NCBI RefSeq assembly: GCF_024385525.1
Contig: NZ_JANFLU010000001.1
Location: 434,001 to 498,000, forward strand
Direction: 5' to 3'
Length of the DNA stretch: 64,000 bases
Source: Arthrobacter sp. zg-Y238
Lineage (GTDB): Bacteria > Actinomycetota > Actinomycetes > Actinomycetales > Micrococcaceae
Made by a program: the position numbers and the translations under genes. The notes under the pieces were generated by a model. It saw only the letters and a program-made list of their open reading frames with translations. It was not told the origin of the DNA and ran no database searches. Positions 24,703-33,453 of this stretch are shown here, in pieces (the first letter of the stretch is position 1; the number at the start of each line of letters is the position of its first letter).

Positions 24703-25721
24703 CAACGCAGTCCTTCCAGACGTGGTTTGAGGTCGCTTTGGAAAAGGTCCATGAACCGGAGCTGGTCGTGGCCCGGGGCGTGGAACACAAGGTGGTTGAA
24801 CCCAAGGTCCACGTATTCGGCGATCCGCTCGACGACGTCGTCGGGGTCCGTGCCCACGATCCACCGGCGGGCGATCTGCTCCAACGGGAGCGCGTCTGCG
24901 GCGCGTTCCATCTCCACCGGGTCGGTGATGCTGTGCTTCTGCTCCTTTGAGAGGGACAGCGGAGACCAGAACCGGGTGTTTTCCAACGCCTTCTCCCGGC
25001 TGTGCTCATAGGAGAGCTTGATTTCGATCATCCGGTCCATCCCGGATAGATCCCGGCCCGCGGCGTCCGCACCCGCAGCCAGCGCCGGCATCAGCTGCTC
25101 GGCATACAGCTCGTGGCCCTTGCCGGAGGTGGCAATGAACCCGTCCCCGGCGCGGCCGGCATATTTCGCCACTACGGGGCCGCCCGCGGCGATGTAGACG
25201 GGTACGCCGCCCGCCGGGCTGTCGTAGACGGAGGCGTTGGAGGTGGAGTAGTAGTCGCCGTCGAAACTCACCCGGTCCCCGTTCCACAGCTCCCGCATCA
25301 GGCGCACCGCCTCGCGCAGCCGGGCGAACCGCTCGGAGAACTCCGGCCAGTCCTGTTCTCCGGGGCCGCGGAACCCGGTCGCGATTTCGTTCAGCGCCTC
25401 ACCGGTCCCCACACCCAGCCAGATCCGGTCCGGGTAGAGAAGACCCAGCGTGCCGAAGGCCTGGGCAATGACGGCGGGGTTGTACCTGAAGGTGGGCGTG
25501 AGCACGCTGGTGCCCAGCCGGATGTGCGAGGTGCGTTCCCCGGCCGCGGCGAGCCAGGCCAGGGAGAACGGGGCGTGTCCGCCCTGATGCCGCCAGGGCT
25601 GGAAGTGGTCGCTGACTGCCGCGGACGCGAAGCCGTGGGCTTCGGCCGCGACGGCGAGCTCCACCAGCTCACGCGGGCCGAACTGTTCTGCGGAGGCCTT
25701 GTAGCCCAGGGTCAGTGTCAT
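24702..25721 (-). CDS. fgd: F420-dependent glucose-6-phosphate dehydrogenase
   Basis: A 339-residue luciferase-like TIM-barrel enzyme that matches mycobacterial FGD1 closely from the first residues: [72 protein letters not shown] and [14 protein letters not shown], to [13 protein letters not shown]. It oxidises glucose-6-phosphate to 6-phosphogluconolactone and reduces coenzyme F420. The start MTLTLGYK overlaps the cofE stop (4 bases), and its own stop overlaps the scarred ABC gene. It supplies F420H2 for the fused flavoenzyme and other F420-dependent reductases. Confidence 0.95.
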   Translation of the reverse strand: MTLTLGYKASAEQFGPRELVELAVAAEAHGFASAAVSDHFQPWRHQGGHAPFSLAWLAAAGERTSHIRLGTSVLTPTFRYNPAVIAQAFGTLGLLYPDRIWLGVGTGEALNEIATGFRGPGEQDWPEFSERFARLREAVRLMRELWNGDRVSFDGDYYSTSNASVYDSPAGGVPVYIAAGGPVVAKYAGRAGDGFIATSGKGHELYAEQLMPALAAGADAAGRDLSGMDRMIEIKLSYEHSREKALENTRFWSPLSLSKEQKHSITDPVEMERAADALPLEQIARRWIVGTDPDDVVERIAEYVDLGFNHLVFHAPGHDQLRFMDLFQSDLKPRLEGLR

Positions 25722-26539
25722 GATCTGCTGCTTTCTGTGTCGGCGACGGCGTTGAGGCCCGCGGCGAAACCGGCCGCGTAGGCCTCGTCGCTGCCGAGCC
25801 GGAACATGTCCGTCTCCGGGGTGCGGATGATGGACCGGGCGCCGGGGAGGTCCAGCGGGCCGACCGCGTCCGCGTAACCGCGTACTACCGCCACGGGCAG
25901 CCCGAGGGTCTTGCCCTTGACCAGGTCCCCGACGGCGGCGAGTTCGTCGGCCAGGCACGGGCGGGTCACGGTCAGGGGCCGGCCGGCCGAGTCCGGGGCG
26001 CCCTCGAGCTCCTCGAACACCCGGACGCCAGCGGCCCCGATGGCGATGTCGGTCTGCCCCTCCCGCCACGGCCGGCCGATCGTGTCGCTGAGAATCACCC
26101 CAATGTGCGGGCCCGCGGCGCGGATGCCGGCGGCCAGGATCCGGGCCGAGCGGTCGGGATCCTCCGGCAGCAGCAGGACGGTGCCCGCGGGAACGTTGGA
26201 GGCGTCCACCCCGGCGGCCGCTCCCACAATGCCCAGACGGTTCTCGACGATGCGGGTGCCGTTGCGGGTGGCGACCACCCGGGCCGTCTCCGCACTGATC
26301 GCTGCCTCGCGGTCCGCGGCCCGCACCAGCCGCCCCTCGGCCTTGGAGACGATCTTGGACGTCACAACCAGGATGTCCCCGTCCATCAGCGGCCGTGCCG
26401 CGGCGGCGGCAAGGATCAACGCGACAAGGTTGTCGCCCGCCGCGATCTCCGGGAGGCCGGGAAGCGCCCAGACGGACAGTTCCCGCGGCGGGATGGTGCG
26501 CGCCGGGCTGGCTGGTGCGTCGGTGTCGCCCCCGGTCAC
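25718..26539 (-). CDS. cofE: Coenzyme F420-0:L-glutamate ligase, single-domain (CofE)
   Basis: The GTG start overlaps the upstream stop (GTGA). The 273-residue protein has the CofE fold: [108 protein letters not shown]. It adds glutamates to F420-0. Mycobacterial FbiB is about 450 residues because of a C-terminal FMN domain that reduces dehydro-F420-0; that domain is absent here, so the reductase must be encoded elsewhere or replaced. Translationally coupled to its neighbours. Confidence 0.93.
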   Translation of the reverse strand: MTGGDTDAPASPARTIPPRELSVWALPGLPEIAAGDNLVALILAAAAARPLMDGDILVVTSKIVSKAEGRLVRAADREAAISAETARVVATRNGTRIVENRLGIVGAAAGVDASNVPAGTVLLLPEDPDRSARILAAGIRAAGPHIGVILSDTIGRPWREGQTDIAIGAAGVRVFEELEGAPDSAGRPLTVTRPCLADELAAVGDLVKGKTLGLPVAVVRGYADAVGPLDLPGARSIIRTPETDMFRLGSDEAYAAGFAAGLNAVADTESSRS

Positions 26540-28869
26540 CGTGCGGCTCCCGCGGCGGGCTCGGTGGTCGCCGACGCCTGGTCCGCCGGCTCGAGTTCCG
26601 ACGCGTGGTCCGCCGACTCGTGCTCCGGGGCGATGTAGAAGTTGTCGCGGAACAGGCCCGTGGGGTCCCACACCGCCTTCAGCGCGCGCAGGCGCTGCAG
26701 GTTCCCGGGCGGGAAGGCGCGGGCGACGACGTCGGGCCCGGTGTCGGTCTCGAAGCTCAGGTACATGCCTTCCAGCAGCGGCACCAGTTCCGCCCAACGC
26801 CGGGCCATCTGGTCGCCGCGTCCGCCCAGCATGGCGATCACGAAGTTCGCGTCCCGCCAGCCGTACGCGGTGGCCTCCGCCGGGAGGTTCGCCGCGGCAC
26901 CGCCGGCAGAGCGGATGCTCAGGATGAAGGAGGACTCGGCGGCGAGCAGGTCGGTCAGGACACGCGCGACGTCGGCGCTCAGGTGCCGCACCAACCCGGA
27001 GTGGCTGCGCGGTTCGCCCCGGCCGTGCTGATCGCCCTCCGGCGGCACTTCAAGCAAAGCCGCGTACGGCACCATCTGCACAGACTGGTTCGCCAGCGGC
27101 GCGAGGGCTGCGAAGGGCTGGAGCCGCTCGATCACAGTCTCCGGATCGGAGGAATCCACCACGATCAGTGCCTGGACGGCGGTCGAGCCGGGGCTGCCGG
27201 GGCTGATCATCAGGGATCCGGTCACCGTGGGATGTGACCCCTCGATGGTGGTGCCCCACCCTTCGAGGAAGGCCGCGACGTCGTCCGGCGCGAAGAGGAG
27301 CATCGCGAACCCCACCTGCTCGGACACCGGGTGCGCCTCGAACTCGAACGAGACCACCACGCCGAAGTTCGCCCCGGCGCCCCGCACCGCCCAGAACAGG
27401 TCGCTGTTCTCCTCTGCGCTGGCGTGCACGAGCTCACCGTCGGCGGTCACGATGTCCACGGAGCGCAGGTAATCGATCGTCAGCCCGCGCTCGCGGACGA
27501 ACCAGCCGATCCCCGCCGCCGTCGCCAGGCCGCCGACGCCGACGCCGCCGTAGTCGCCGGAGGTGATCGCCAGCCCGTGCGGGGCCAGGGCCTGCGCCAC
27601 CTCGCCCCACCGGGCGCCGGGCTCCACCCGGACCCGGTTGCCGCTGCCCAGGGTGATCGCGTTCAGTGCGTCGAGCGCAATGACGATGCCGCCGGTGTTC
27701 AGGGACCGGCCGGACAGGCCGTGTCCGCCGCTGAACAGCCCCAGCGGCACGTCCCGGTGGCGGGCGGCGAAGCGCACTGCCTCCTGCACTTCGTCGGGGG
27801 TTTCAGGACGGATGACGACGCCGGGCCGGGCGCCGCGGAAGTAGCTGGAGGTGTAGCGGGCGTACCCCCGGTCGCCGGGTAACAGGACCCGCGGGACGAG
27901 GGCGTCGGGGATCGGATCGTCGCGGAAGGACCGGGCGGGTGCTTCCGGCGAGGCTGGCGCGGCGGCGGCTGCGGGGCCTGCGGGGGCGGCGGGTGCGGGT
28001 GCGGTGGTCGGGGAGCCGCTGCGCCGGCGGGCCTGCTCCACCCGGGACCGGATTGCGGGAGCGGTGACCTGCGCGAACCGGCGGAGCTCGGCCGGGTCGT
28101 CGGTGGCTACGATGAACACGCTCACCCCGTGATCCGTTGCCAGCTCGGCCAGGGCCTCGGCGTGGTACTGCGGGGTGATGTTCATCATCCGGGTGATTTC
28201 CCGCGGATCGCGTCCGGCCTTGCGCGCGGCCTTGTCGATCACCTCGTTGCCGCGTTCGACGTCGCCCTGCTTCATCCAGGGAAGGCTCGGCAGCCAGCCG
28301 TCACCCTTGCGCCCGATGATCCCCTGCATCCGGGGTTTGTAGGCGCCCACCCAGATGGGGATGCGGTGTGCAGGTGTCGGGCCCCGCTGCACGCCTGTGA
28401 CGTGGTGGTATTTTCCTCCCGCGTGCAGGGGCGTCGGATCCGCGGTGTCCCAGATGCCCCGGATGATGTCCAGCGCATCGTCCAGCCCGCCGACCGCGTC
28501 CGGGATGGCCAGCAGCGGGGCGCCCATCGACGCGATCGCCTCGAAATACCCGCCGGTGCCGATGCCGAGCTCCGCGCGGCCGCCGCTGAGCAGGTCCAGG
28601 CTGGCGAGGGAACGGGCCAGCACGGCGGGCTGGCGCAGCGGCAGGTTCAGCACATTGCCGGAGACGTGGATGCGTTCGGTACGGGCGGCGACTACCGAAA
28701 GCAGGGTCCAGGTGTCCAGGAACTGGGCCTGATAGGGATGGTCCTGGAAGGTGACCAGGTCCAGGCCGAGCTCCTCGCTGAGCAGGGCCCGGTCGACCGG
28801 CAGTTGAGGGATGGCGGCGGACGGGGTGATGAAGCTGCCGAAGCGCAGCGGGTGCAGGTAATCGGACAT
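26536..28869 (-). CDS. Fused flavoenzyme: luciferase-like (F420-type) domain plus FAD-binding PCMH/BBE oxidase domain
   Basis: A 777-residue two-domain protein. Residues about 1-280 are a luciferase-like monooxygenase TIM barrel ([45 protein letters not shown] in part, [26 protein letters not shown]). An Ala/Pro linker (about 285-315) leads to a berberine-bridge-type oxidase: [28 protein letters not shown] (His for covalent FAD) and [15 protein letters not shown], with a C-terminal NFYIAPEH. The Cys used for a second FAD link in many homologues is not seen ([10 protein letters not shown]). The start may instead be 6 bases upstream. It overlaps cofE. Confidence 0.85.
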   Translation of the reverse strand: MSDYLHPLRFGSFITPSAAIPQLPVDRALLSEELGLDLVTFQDHPYQAQFLDTWTLLSVVAARTERIHVSGNVLNLPLRQPAVLARSLASLDLLSGGRAELGIGTGGYFEAIASMGAPLLAIPDAVGGLDDALDIIRGIWDTADPTPLHAGGKYHHVTGVQRGPTPAHRIPIWVGAYKPRMQGIIGRKGDGWLPSLPWMKQGDVERGNEVIDKAARKAGRDPREITRMMNITPQYHAEALAELATDHGVSVFIVATDDPAELRRFAQVTAPAIRSRVEQARRRSGSPTTAPAPAAPAGPAAAAAPASPEAPARSFRDDPIPDALVPRVLLPGDRGYARYTSSYFRGARPGVVIRPETPDEVQEAVRFAARHRDVPLGLFSGGHGLSGRSLNTGGIVIALDALNAITLGSGNRVRVEPGARWGEVAQALAPHGLAITSGDYGGVGVGGLATAAGIGWFVRERGLTIDYLRSVDIVTADGELVHASAEENSDLFWAVRGAGANFGVVVSFEFEAHPVSEQVGFAMLLFAPDDVAAFLEGWGTTIEGSHPTVTGSLMISPGSPGSTAVQALIVVDSSDPETVIERLQPFAALAPLANQSVQMVPYAALLEVPPEGDQHGRGEPRSHSGLVRHLSADVARVLTDLLAAESSFILSIRSAGGAAANLPAEATAYGWRDANFVIAMLGGRGDQMARRWAELVPLLEGMYLSFETDTGPDVVARAFPPGNLQRLRALKAVWDPTGLFRDNFYIAPEHESADHASELEPADQASATTEPAAGAAR

Positions 28870-28897
28870 GGCCACAGCATGCGCGCCACCAGTGCCA

Positions 28898-28926
28898 TTG
28901 ACAATCCGTAGGTAAGCCGCTTACTT
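28898..28926 (+). promoter_or_regulatory. Promoter of the HxlR gene with an overlapping operator
   Basis: TTGACA at 28898-28903 and TTACTT at 28921-28926 are 17 bases apart. The palindrome GTAAGCCGCTTAC (28912-28924) overlaps the presumed -10. Transcription would start near the GTG at 28934, giving a leaderless message. The divergent flavoenzyme gene starts at 28869, so one operator could control both directions. Confidence 0.5.
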
Positions 28927-28933
28927 TTTGTGC

Positions 28934-29320
28934 GTGACTACTTCTGAGACGGGCCGCGCAAACCCTCCGCTAAGCATCAGTGATGAGGAGTGCCGCCGCC
29001 TGCTCGGCGTGATGGAGGTAGTGGGACGGCGCTGGGCCAGCGGGATTCTGCTTGCCCTCGGGACCGGAGCCGAACGGTTCACCGAAATCGAGCACCGGGT
29101 CCAGGGGCTGTCCGGGCGGATGCTCACGCTCCGGCTTCGCGAGCTCGAGGCCGCGGGCCTGGTCGAACGCCTGGTCGAGCCCACCATCCCGGTCAGCGTC
29201 CGGTACCGGCTGAGTGCGCGCGGCATCGACCTGCTGCGCTCCCTGCAGCCCATCGCCGGCTACGCCCGCCGCTGGGAGACTGACGACGCCGGAGAAGCGG
29301 TCTCCGCCAAGAGTGCCTGA
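28934..29320 (+). CDS. HxlR-type winged-helix transcriptional regulator
   Basis: A 128-residue protein (GTG start, VTTSETGRANPPLSISDEE). It has the HxlR pattern LLGVMEVVGRRWASGILLAL, GAERFTEIEHRVQGLSGRML, TLRLRELEAAGLVERLV and a wing ending VRYRLSARGIDLLRSL. There is no Cys, so it is not an obvious redox sensor. It diverges from the F420 operon (flavoenzyme-cofE-fgd), which it probably regulates together with itself. Confidence 0.88.
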   Translation: MTTSETGRANPPLSISDEECRRLLGVMEVVGRRWASGILLALGTGAERFTEIEHRVQGLSGRMLTLRLRELEAAGLVERLVEPTIPVSVRYRLSARGIDLLRSLQPIAGYARRWETDDAGEAVSAKSA

Positions 29321-29464
29321 GCCGGCGGGCCAGCCGCCGCGGACGCCACCCACGGCGGACGCCACCCAGAGCGGTGGCGGGGGTGCAGGGGAATAATTCC
29401 CGGGCGCTTCGTCCTTCCCTGTACCAACAGAAAGACTCTTACTAGGGCGGGGCAGGCGCATGCC

Positions 29465-30097
29465 ATGAGCTGGAACGTCGTTATACCCGTCAAGAGTCTT
29501 GATGCCGCCAAGTCCCGCCTCCGGCGGGACCGCAGCGGTGTAACCGACCTGGCGCTGGCCTTTGCACTCGATACGCTTTCCGCGGTCCGGAACAGCCGTG
29601 GAGCGGGCACCATCATCGTCGTCACGAGCGATGTCCGCGTCCGTACCGCTTCCCCCGCCGGTACGCTTTTCGTGGATGATCCGGGGCTCGGACTCAATCC
29701 GGCGGTCGCGGCGGGGCTCCACGGCGCGGGTCCCGGCAAGGTTGCCGTCGTCACGGCGGACCTGCCCGGCCTGACGGCGGACGAGTTCGACGCCGTCCTC
29801 GCAGATGCCGGCCGACACGAGCGCGCCATGGTCGCCGATCATTCCGGTCACGGCACCACCATGCTCACCAGCCTCGGCGGCCTGATCGTCCCGCGGTTTG
29901 GTCCCGGTTCCCGGTGGCGCCACGAACGGCAGGGTCACGTGGTCCTCCCGGTGCCGCAGGCGTCCGCGCTGCGCCGGGATATCGACACGGCAGAGGATCT
30001 AGCTGCGGCCCTGCGGAACCGGCTCGGGCCGGAGACCCTGAAAACCCTCGCAGTTGCTGCCACCGGACCGGCCGGTTCAGCTGCGGAGACCGGTTAA
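29465..30097 (+). CDS. fbiD: 2-phospho-L-lactate (phosphoenolpyruvate) guanylyltransferase CofC/FbiD
   Basis: A 210-residue nucleotidyltransferase: WNVVIPVKSLDAAKSRLRR (GTP-binding start), TIIVVTSDVRVRT, FVDDPGLGLNPAVAAGL, KVAVVTADLPGLTADEF and the Gly/Thr loop HGTTMLTS. CofC/FbiD links GTP to PEP or phospholactate to make the donor used by CofD in F420 synthesis. It ends in a 4-base overlap with the convergent cofD. It lies 144 bases after the HxlR gene; the gap holds no gene. Confidence 0.92.
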   Translation: MSWNVVIPVKSLDAAKSRLRRDRSGVTDLALAFALDTLSAVRNSRGAGTIIVVTSDVRVRTASPAGTLFVDDPGLGLNPAVAAGLHGAGPGKVAVVTADLPGLTADEFDAVLADAGRHERAMVADHSGHGTTMLTSLGGLIVPRFGPGSRWRHERQGHVVLPVPQASALRRDIDTAEDLAAALRNRLGPETLKTLAVAATGPAGSAAETG

Positions 30098-31077
30098 GGT
30101 TCCCTCACCTCGCCGGCCAGTTGGAGCGCTCCGGCAACAATGGCCGCCGAATCCTCGTCGGTGTTCATCCACAGCGGAAGTGACCGTGCGGGGATCCCGG
30201 CACGCTCCAGCAGCGGGAGGTCACCGGCGTCAACCGGATCGACCAGCCAGCCGTCCAGGAGGCCGCCCTGTGTCCGTGCCCCGTAATGCTGCCCCACGGC
30301 CGCAGCGGAGACGTCGACCCCGATGACCCCCAGACAGATGTCGGCCATCCCGCGCACGGGCGAGCCACCGATGATGGGCGATACGGCGATCACGGGAGCC
30401 GCCGTTGTCCGAAGGGCAGCCGCCATGCCCGGCAGCGCAATGATCGTTCCGACCGACACCACCGGATTGGAGGGTGCCAGCAGGACGACGTCGGCTGACA
30501 GGATCGCCTCCACGGCTTCCGGTGCGGGGGAGGAGGATTCGATACCCCGGTGGACGAACCGGCGGGTCGGGACGTTGCCGCGGTGGCGCACCCACCATTC
30601 CTCAAAGTGGATCAACTGCGTCCGGCCGCTTCCGTCGACGATTTCGACGTGGGTTTCGACTTCGTCGTTCGTAGCCGGCAGGAGGCGGACGCCCGGATTC
30701 CACCGCAAACAGAGCCGTTGGGTCACTTCGGTGAGGGTCAGGCCCTCCCGAAGAAGGGCGGTCCGGGCAATATGGGTGCCCAGGTCAAGGTCTCCCAGGG
30801 TGAACCAGGGCCAGCCGACGCCGTAGGCGGTCAGTTCCGCACTCACGCGCTCGGATTCGCCGGCCCTGCCCCATCCGCGTTCCGTATCGTTGGCTCCGCC
30901 CAGGGAGTACATGATGGAATCCAGGTCGGGGCAGACCCGCAGGCCCGTCAGCCACAGATCATCTCCTGTGTTGGCCACGACAGTGATTTCCGCCCCGGTT
31001 GCCTGTGCCAGGGTTCGGGCGCCGCGGACGAACCGCGCGCCGCCTACCCCTCCGGCGAGGATCGTTATTCTCTTCAT
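30094..31077 (-). CDS. fbiA: 2-phospho-L-lactate transferase CofD/FbiA
   Basis: A 327-residue protein starting MKRITILAGGVGGARFVRG with GGGGG before the ATG. It has the CofD hallmarks: VVANTGDDLWLTGLRVCPDL, SIMYSLGGANDTERGWG, WFTLGDLDLGTHIAR, RWNPGVRLLPATND, HFEEWWVRHRG and LLAPSNPVVSVGTI. It transfers the phospholactyl/PEP group to Fo, giving (dehydro-)F420-0. FbiC (Fo synthase) is not in the window. It is transcribed towards fbiD, so the two are separate transcripts. Confidence 0.94.
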   Translation of the reverse strand: MKRITILAGGVGGARFVRGARTLAQATGAEITVVANTGDDLWLTGLRVCPDLDSIMYSLGGANDTERGWGRAGESERVSAELTAYGVGWPWFTLGDLDLGTHIARTALLREGLTLTEVTQRLCLRWNPGVRLLPATNDEVETHVEIVDGSGRTQLIHFEEWWVRHRGNVPTRRFVHRGIESSSPAPEAVEAILSADVVLLAPSNPVVSVGTIIALPGMAAALRTTAAPVIAVSPIIGGSPVRGMADICLGVIGVDVSAAAVGQHYGARTQGGLLDGWLVDPVDAGDLPLLERAGIPARSLPLWMNTDEDSAAIVAGALQLAGEVREP

Positions 31078-31126
31078 GCGCCCCCCGTTACCTTTTTCGT
31101 AGCCCGTTCCTGATGCAGGATACGAC

Positions 31127-31159
31127 GACGGCCCCTCCGCGGTATGCGGAAGGGCCGTC
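31127..31159. terminator. Hairpin terminator downstream of the OYE remnant
   Basis: GACGGCCCCTCCGC (31127-31140) pairs with GCGGAAGGGCCGTC (31146-31159) with one mismatch and a 5-base loop, followed by ATTT. On the minus strand it follows the duplicated old-yellow-enzyme 3' end (stop at 31171). Confidence 0.7.
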
Positions 31160-31170
31160 ATTTGTTCGGG

Positions 31171-31330
31171 CTAGGAAACCGGAGCCAGTTCCGGGTAGTC
31201 CGTGTACCCGGCGGCGCCGTCGGTGTAGACGGTGGTCTGGTCGATCTCGTTCAGCGGGTGGTCCTCCTGCCAGCGGCGGGCCAGATCCGGGTTGGCGATG
31301 ACGGGACGGCCGACGACGGCGGGTTCGCCG
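31171..31330 (-). pseudogene. Duplicated 3' fragment of an old yellow enzyme (alkene reductase) gene
   Basis: The last about 50 codons (AVVGRPVIANPDLARRWQED, then HPLNEIDQTTVYTDGAAGYT, ending YPELAPVS and the stop) are the same as the end of the intact gene at 32064-33140, with a few silent differences. Similarity begins at CGGGCTAGG, just 3' of the stop, and ends near 31330, where AT-richer unrelated DNA starts. The 5' three quarters is absent. It is either the relic of a tandem paralogue cut by an insertion or a duplication made during one. Confidence 0.85.
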
Positions 31331-31348
31331 AGTAAAAAGAACAGCCGG

Positions 31349-31930
31349 CTACCAAATCGGCAGTTGTTCTTTCCACGGATGACCTTCGGGAAGGCCAACT
31401 CTTGTGGTTTCGAGGGCAAGATCGCGAAACCGCTGGGGGAGCATCACAGGTATTTCATCTGTAGGCGTGCCGAGAAGGTCCCATCGATCCTCGTACAGTT
31501 CAAAGGCATCGACTCCCACCCGGGACTGTTCCGGCCCGACATTGCGCTTTCCTGGGAGCGCCTCGGGATCGTTAAGCCAGTCCATATGCCCTATCCATGC
31601 GGCAGCGGCCACATGGTCCCTCGGGACAATAAAGGAACGGGGCGCCACAGTAGGTGTCGAAGGATCGAGCATCACAAGCACATACCATTCGTGCTGGGAG
31701 AGTGCTGGCTGCTGGGACTTCAGACCAAGAGGCCACTTCCCCTTTGATCCTTTTGCCTGGATAGCCTTTACTTGAACCTCGATTTGGCGCCGCGGCCCGT
31801 TCGTATTAACTGCGAGGATGTCGGTCCGCTCGAGTCCGTCCCGGGTGAGTGCTGCGGCCCAGTTATGCCGTGCCAACACAGAACACACCCAGTGTTCCCC
31901 TGCGCTTTTGCTCATTTTCGTATCTGCCAT
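31349..31930 (-). CDS. PD-(D/E)XK nuclease-like hypothetical protein
   Basis: About 193 residues from MADTKMSKSAGEHWV; the start is uncertain because no clear ribosome site is present (other ATGs at 31951 and 31915). The core fits a PD-(D/E)XK fold: an early helix with Glu (AGEHWVCSVLARHNW), then RTDILAV, then IEVQVKAIQ, giving D...QxK. Codon use is less GC-biased than in neighbours. It lies between the OYE remnant and the intact OYE gene, so it appears to be inserted. Nuclease activity is inference from this motif only. Confidence 0.55.
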   Translation of the reverse strand: MADTKMSKSAGEHWVCSVLARHNWAAALTRDGLERTDILAVNTNGPRRQIEVQVKAIQAKGSKGKWPLGLKSQQPALSQHEWYVLVMLDPSTPTVAPRSFIVPRDHVAAAAWIGHMDWLNDPEALPGKRNVGPEQSRVGVDAFELYEDRWDLLGTPTDEIPVMLPQRFRDLALETTRVGLPEGHPWKEQLPIW

Positions 31931-32012
31931 GCTCGGGAGCATACTCAACACCAGCTACGGTCCCCGGTAGGCACCCCGCCGACAACCGTTGGTGCACCCA
32001 CGCACATAGAAG

Positions 32013-32047
32013 CGGCAGGCCTCCCACGTTGCGCGGAAGGCCTGCCG
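32013..32047. terminator. Hairpin terminator of the intact OYE gene
   Basis: CGGCAGGCCT (32013-32022) pairs perfectly with AGGCCTGCCG (32038-32047), with a 15-base loop, just beyond the OYE stop at 32064 on the minus strand. Confidence 0.65.
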
Positions 32048-32063
32048 TTGTCCTGCGTGCGGG

Positions 32064-33140
32064 CTAGGAAACCGGAGCCAGTTCCGGGTAGTCCGTGTAC
32101 CCGGCGGCGCCGTCGGTGTAGACGGTGGTCTGGTCGATCTCGTTCAGCGGGTGGTCTTCCTGCCAGCGGCGGGCCAGGTCCGGGTTGGCGATCACGGGGC
32201 GGCCGACGACAGCGGCGTCGGCCAGGTTCTCCTCGAGCAGCATGACGGCGTCCTCGCGGGTGGTGACCGTGCCGAAGCCGGTGTTCATCAGCACCGGGCC
32301 GCCGAAGCGGTGGCGCAGGCCCTGGACCAGCTCGTCGGCCGGATCGGCGTGCAGGATGCTCAGGTAGGCCGGCTTCAGATCGGCGATGCCGTCCACCAGG
32401 GCGGTGTAGGTGGCGGTCACATCGGCGCGGTCGGTTTCCAGCACGCCCTGGATGTTGTGCTCCGGGGAGATGCGGATGCCGGTGTGTTCGGCGCCGACGG
32501 CCTCGGCCACGGCCCGGAAGGTCTCGATGACCATCCGGGCCCGGTTCTCCGGCGAGCCGCCGTAGTTGTCCGTGCGGGTGTTGGAGACGGGGGAGAGGAA
32601 TTCCTGCAGCAGGTAGCCGTTGGCACCGTGCAGTTCGACGCCGTCGAACCCTGCCTTCATCGCGTTCTGCGCTGCGGAGACGAAGTCCTGTACGACGCCG
32701 GGGAGTTCGGCCTCGGTGAGGGCGTGCGGCACCGGGAAGGGCTGCTTGCCGTCGTACGTGTGGGCCATGCCTTCGACGGCGATGGCGCTGGGGGCCTGCG
32801 GCTGGCGGCCGCCGTTGATGTTCTCGTGTGCGACGCGGCCGGAGTGCATCAGCTGGGCGACGATGCGGCCGCCGGCCTCATGCACGGCATCGGTGACGCG
32901 CTTCCAGCCGGCGACGTGCTCCTCGGTGACCAGGCCGGGCATCAGGGCGTTGCCCTGGCCGGTGAAAGAGGGGTAGATGCCGTCACTGATGATCAGGCCC
33001 ATGGAGGCGCGCTGGCGGTAGTGCTCGACCATGATGTCGGTGGGCACGCCGCTGCGGTCGGCGCGCACGCGGGACATCGGTGCCATGACGAGGCGGTTGG
33101 GCAGTTCCATGGTGCCGACGGTGAGGGGGGTAAAGAGTTT
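32064..33140 (-). CDS. Alkene reductase, old yellow enzyme family
   Basis: A 358-residue FMN TIM-barrel enzyme. The TTG start (LKLFTPLTVGTMELPNRLVM) follows AAAGGAA and is preferred to the longer frame. Features: NRLVMAPMSRVRAD, LIISDGIYPSFTGQG, VAQLMHSGRVAH (His/Arg), GFDGVELHGANGYLLQEFLSP with the catalytic-type YL.EF region, TDNYGGSPENRARM, and VGRPVIANPDLARR (phosphate site). It reduces activated C=C bonds (enones, nitro-olefins, nitrate esters) with NADPH in characterised members. Its 3' end is duplicated at 31171-31330. Confidence 0.92.
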   Translation of the reverse strand, partial: KLFTPLTVGTMELPNRLVMAPMSRVRADRSGVPTDIMVEHYRQRASMGLIISDGIYPSFTGQGNALMPGLVTEEHVAGWKRVTDAVHEAGGRIVAQLMHSGRVAHENINGGRQPQAPSAIAVEGMAHTYDGKQPFPVPHALTEAELPGVVQDFVSAAQNAMKAGFDGVELHGANGYLLQEFLSPVSNTRTDNYGGSPENRARMVIETFRAVAEAVGAEHTGIRISPEHNIQGVLETDRADVTATYTALVDGIADLKPAYLSILHADPADELVQGLRHRFGGPVLMNTGFGTVTTREDAVMLLEENLADAAVVGRPVIANPDLARRWQEDHPLNEIDQTTVYTDGAAGYTDYPELAPVS

Positions 33141-33453
33141 CAAGTGGGGGTTCCTTTTGTTGCAGGGCTCAGGGCTGAGCTGTCCTGGGACGGACCTTCG
33201 TCTACTGAGCGACAACTGAAACGGACGCCGAGTCTATTCCAGCTTGGTCCGTATAAGCAGGGCGACCCTCAACACAAGTTCTACCCGTGCAGCCAGGTGA
33301 CAGCCCTGCGGGCATGCGACGAGTTGGAGCTTCTGCAGACCGAGACGAAAGTCGCTGCGGATATCGTCGACATTCAGCGGTAGACGGCGAGTCGCAGACT
33401 CGGGGAGAACGTATCGCTGGAGTATTAGAACAAGTCTATTTTGGGGGAAAATA
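33141..33453. other. 313-base gap at the left edge of an AT-richer island, with a possible gene remnant
   Basis: An in-frame segment from about 33220 to the TAG at 33383 (LFQLGPYKQGDPQHKFYPCS... ending ETKVAADIVDIQR) reads like the end of a protein but has no start. It could be a C-terminal fragment left by the event that brought in the neighbouring ATPase gene. No family is recognised. GGGGGA at 33442-33447 is the ribosome site of the next gene. Confidence 0.3.

Noticed and set aside
26105-27237. Long plus-strand ORFs across the cofE and fusion-enzyme genes
   Set aside because: Antisense shadows with Arg/Pro/Gly-rich composition; the minus-strand genes have clear family motifs and coupled starts.
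31171-33140. Classical insertion sequence or composite transposon bounded by the OYE repeats
   Set aside because: No transposase, no terminal inverted repeats and no short target duplication were found; the repeat is a gene fragment in direct orientation.
32151-33383. 410-codon plus-strand ORF opposite the OYE gene
   Set aside because: Antisense shadow of OYE; only the last about 55 codons beyond the OYE start look protein-like, and these are listed as a possible remnant.
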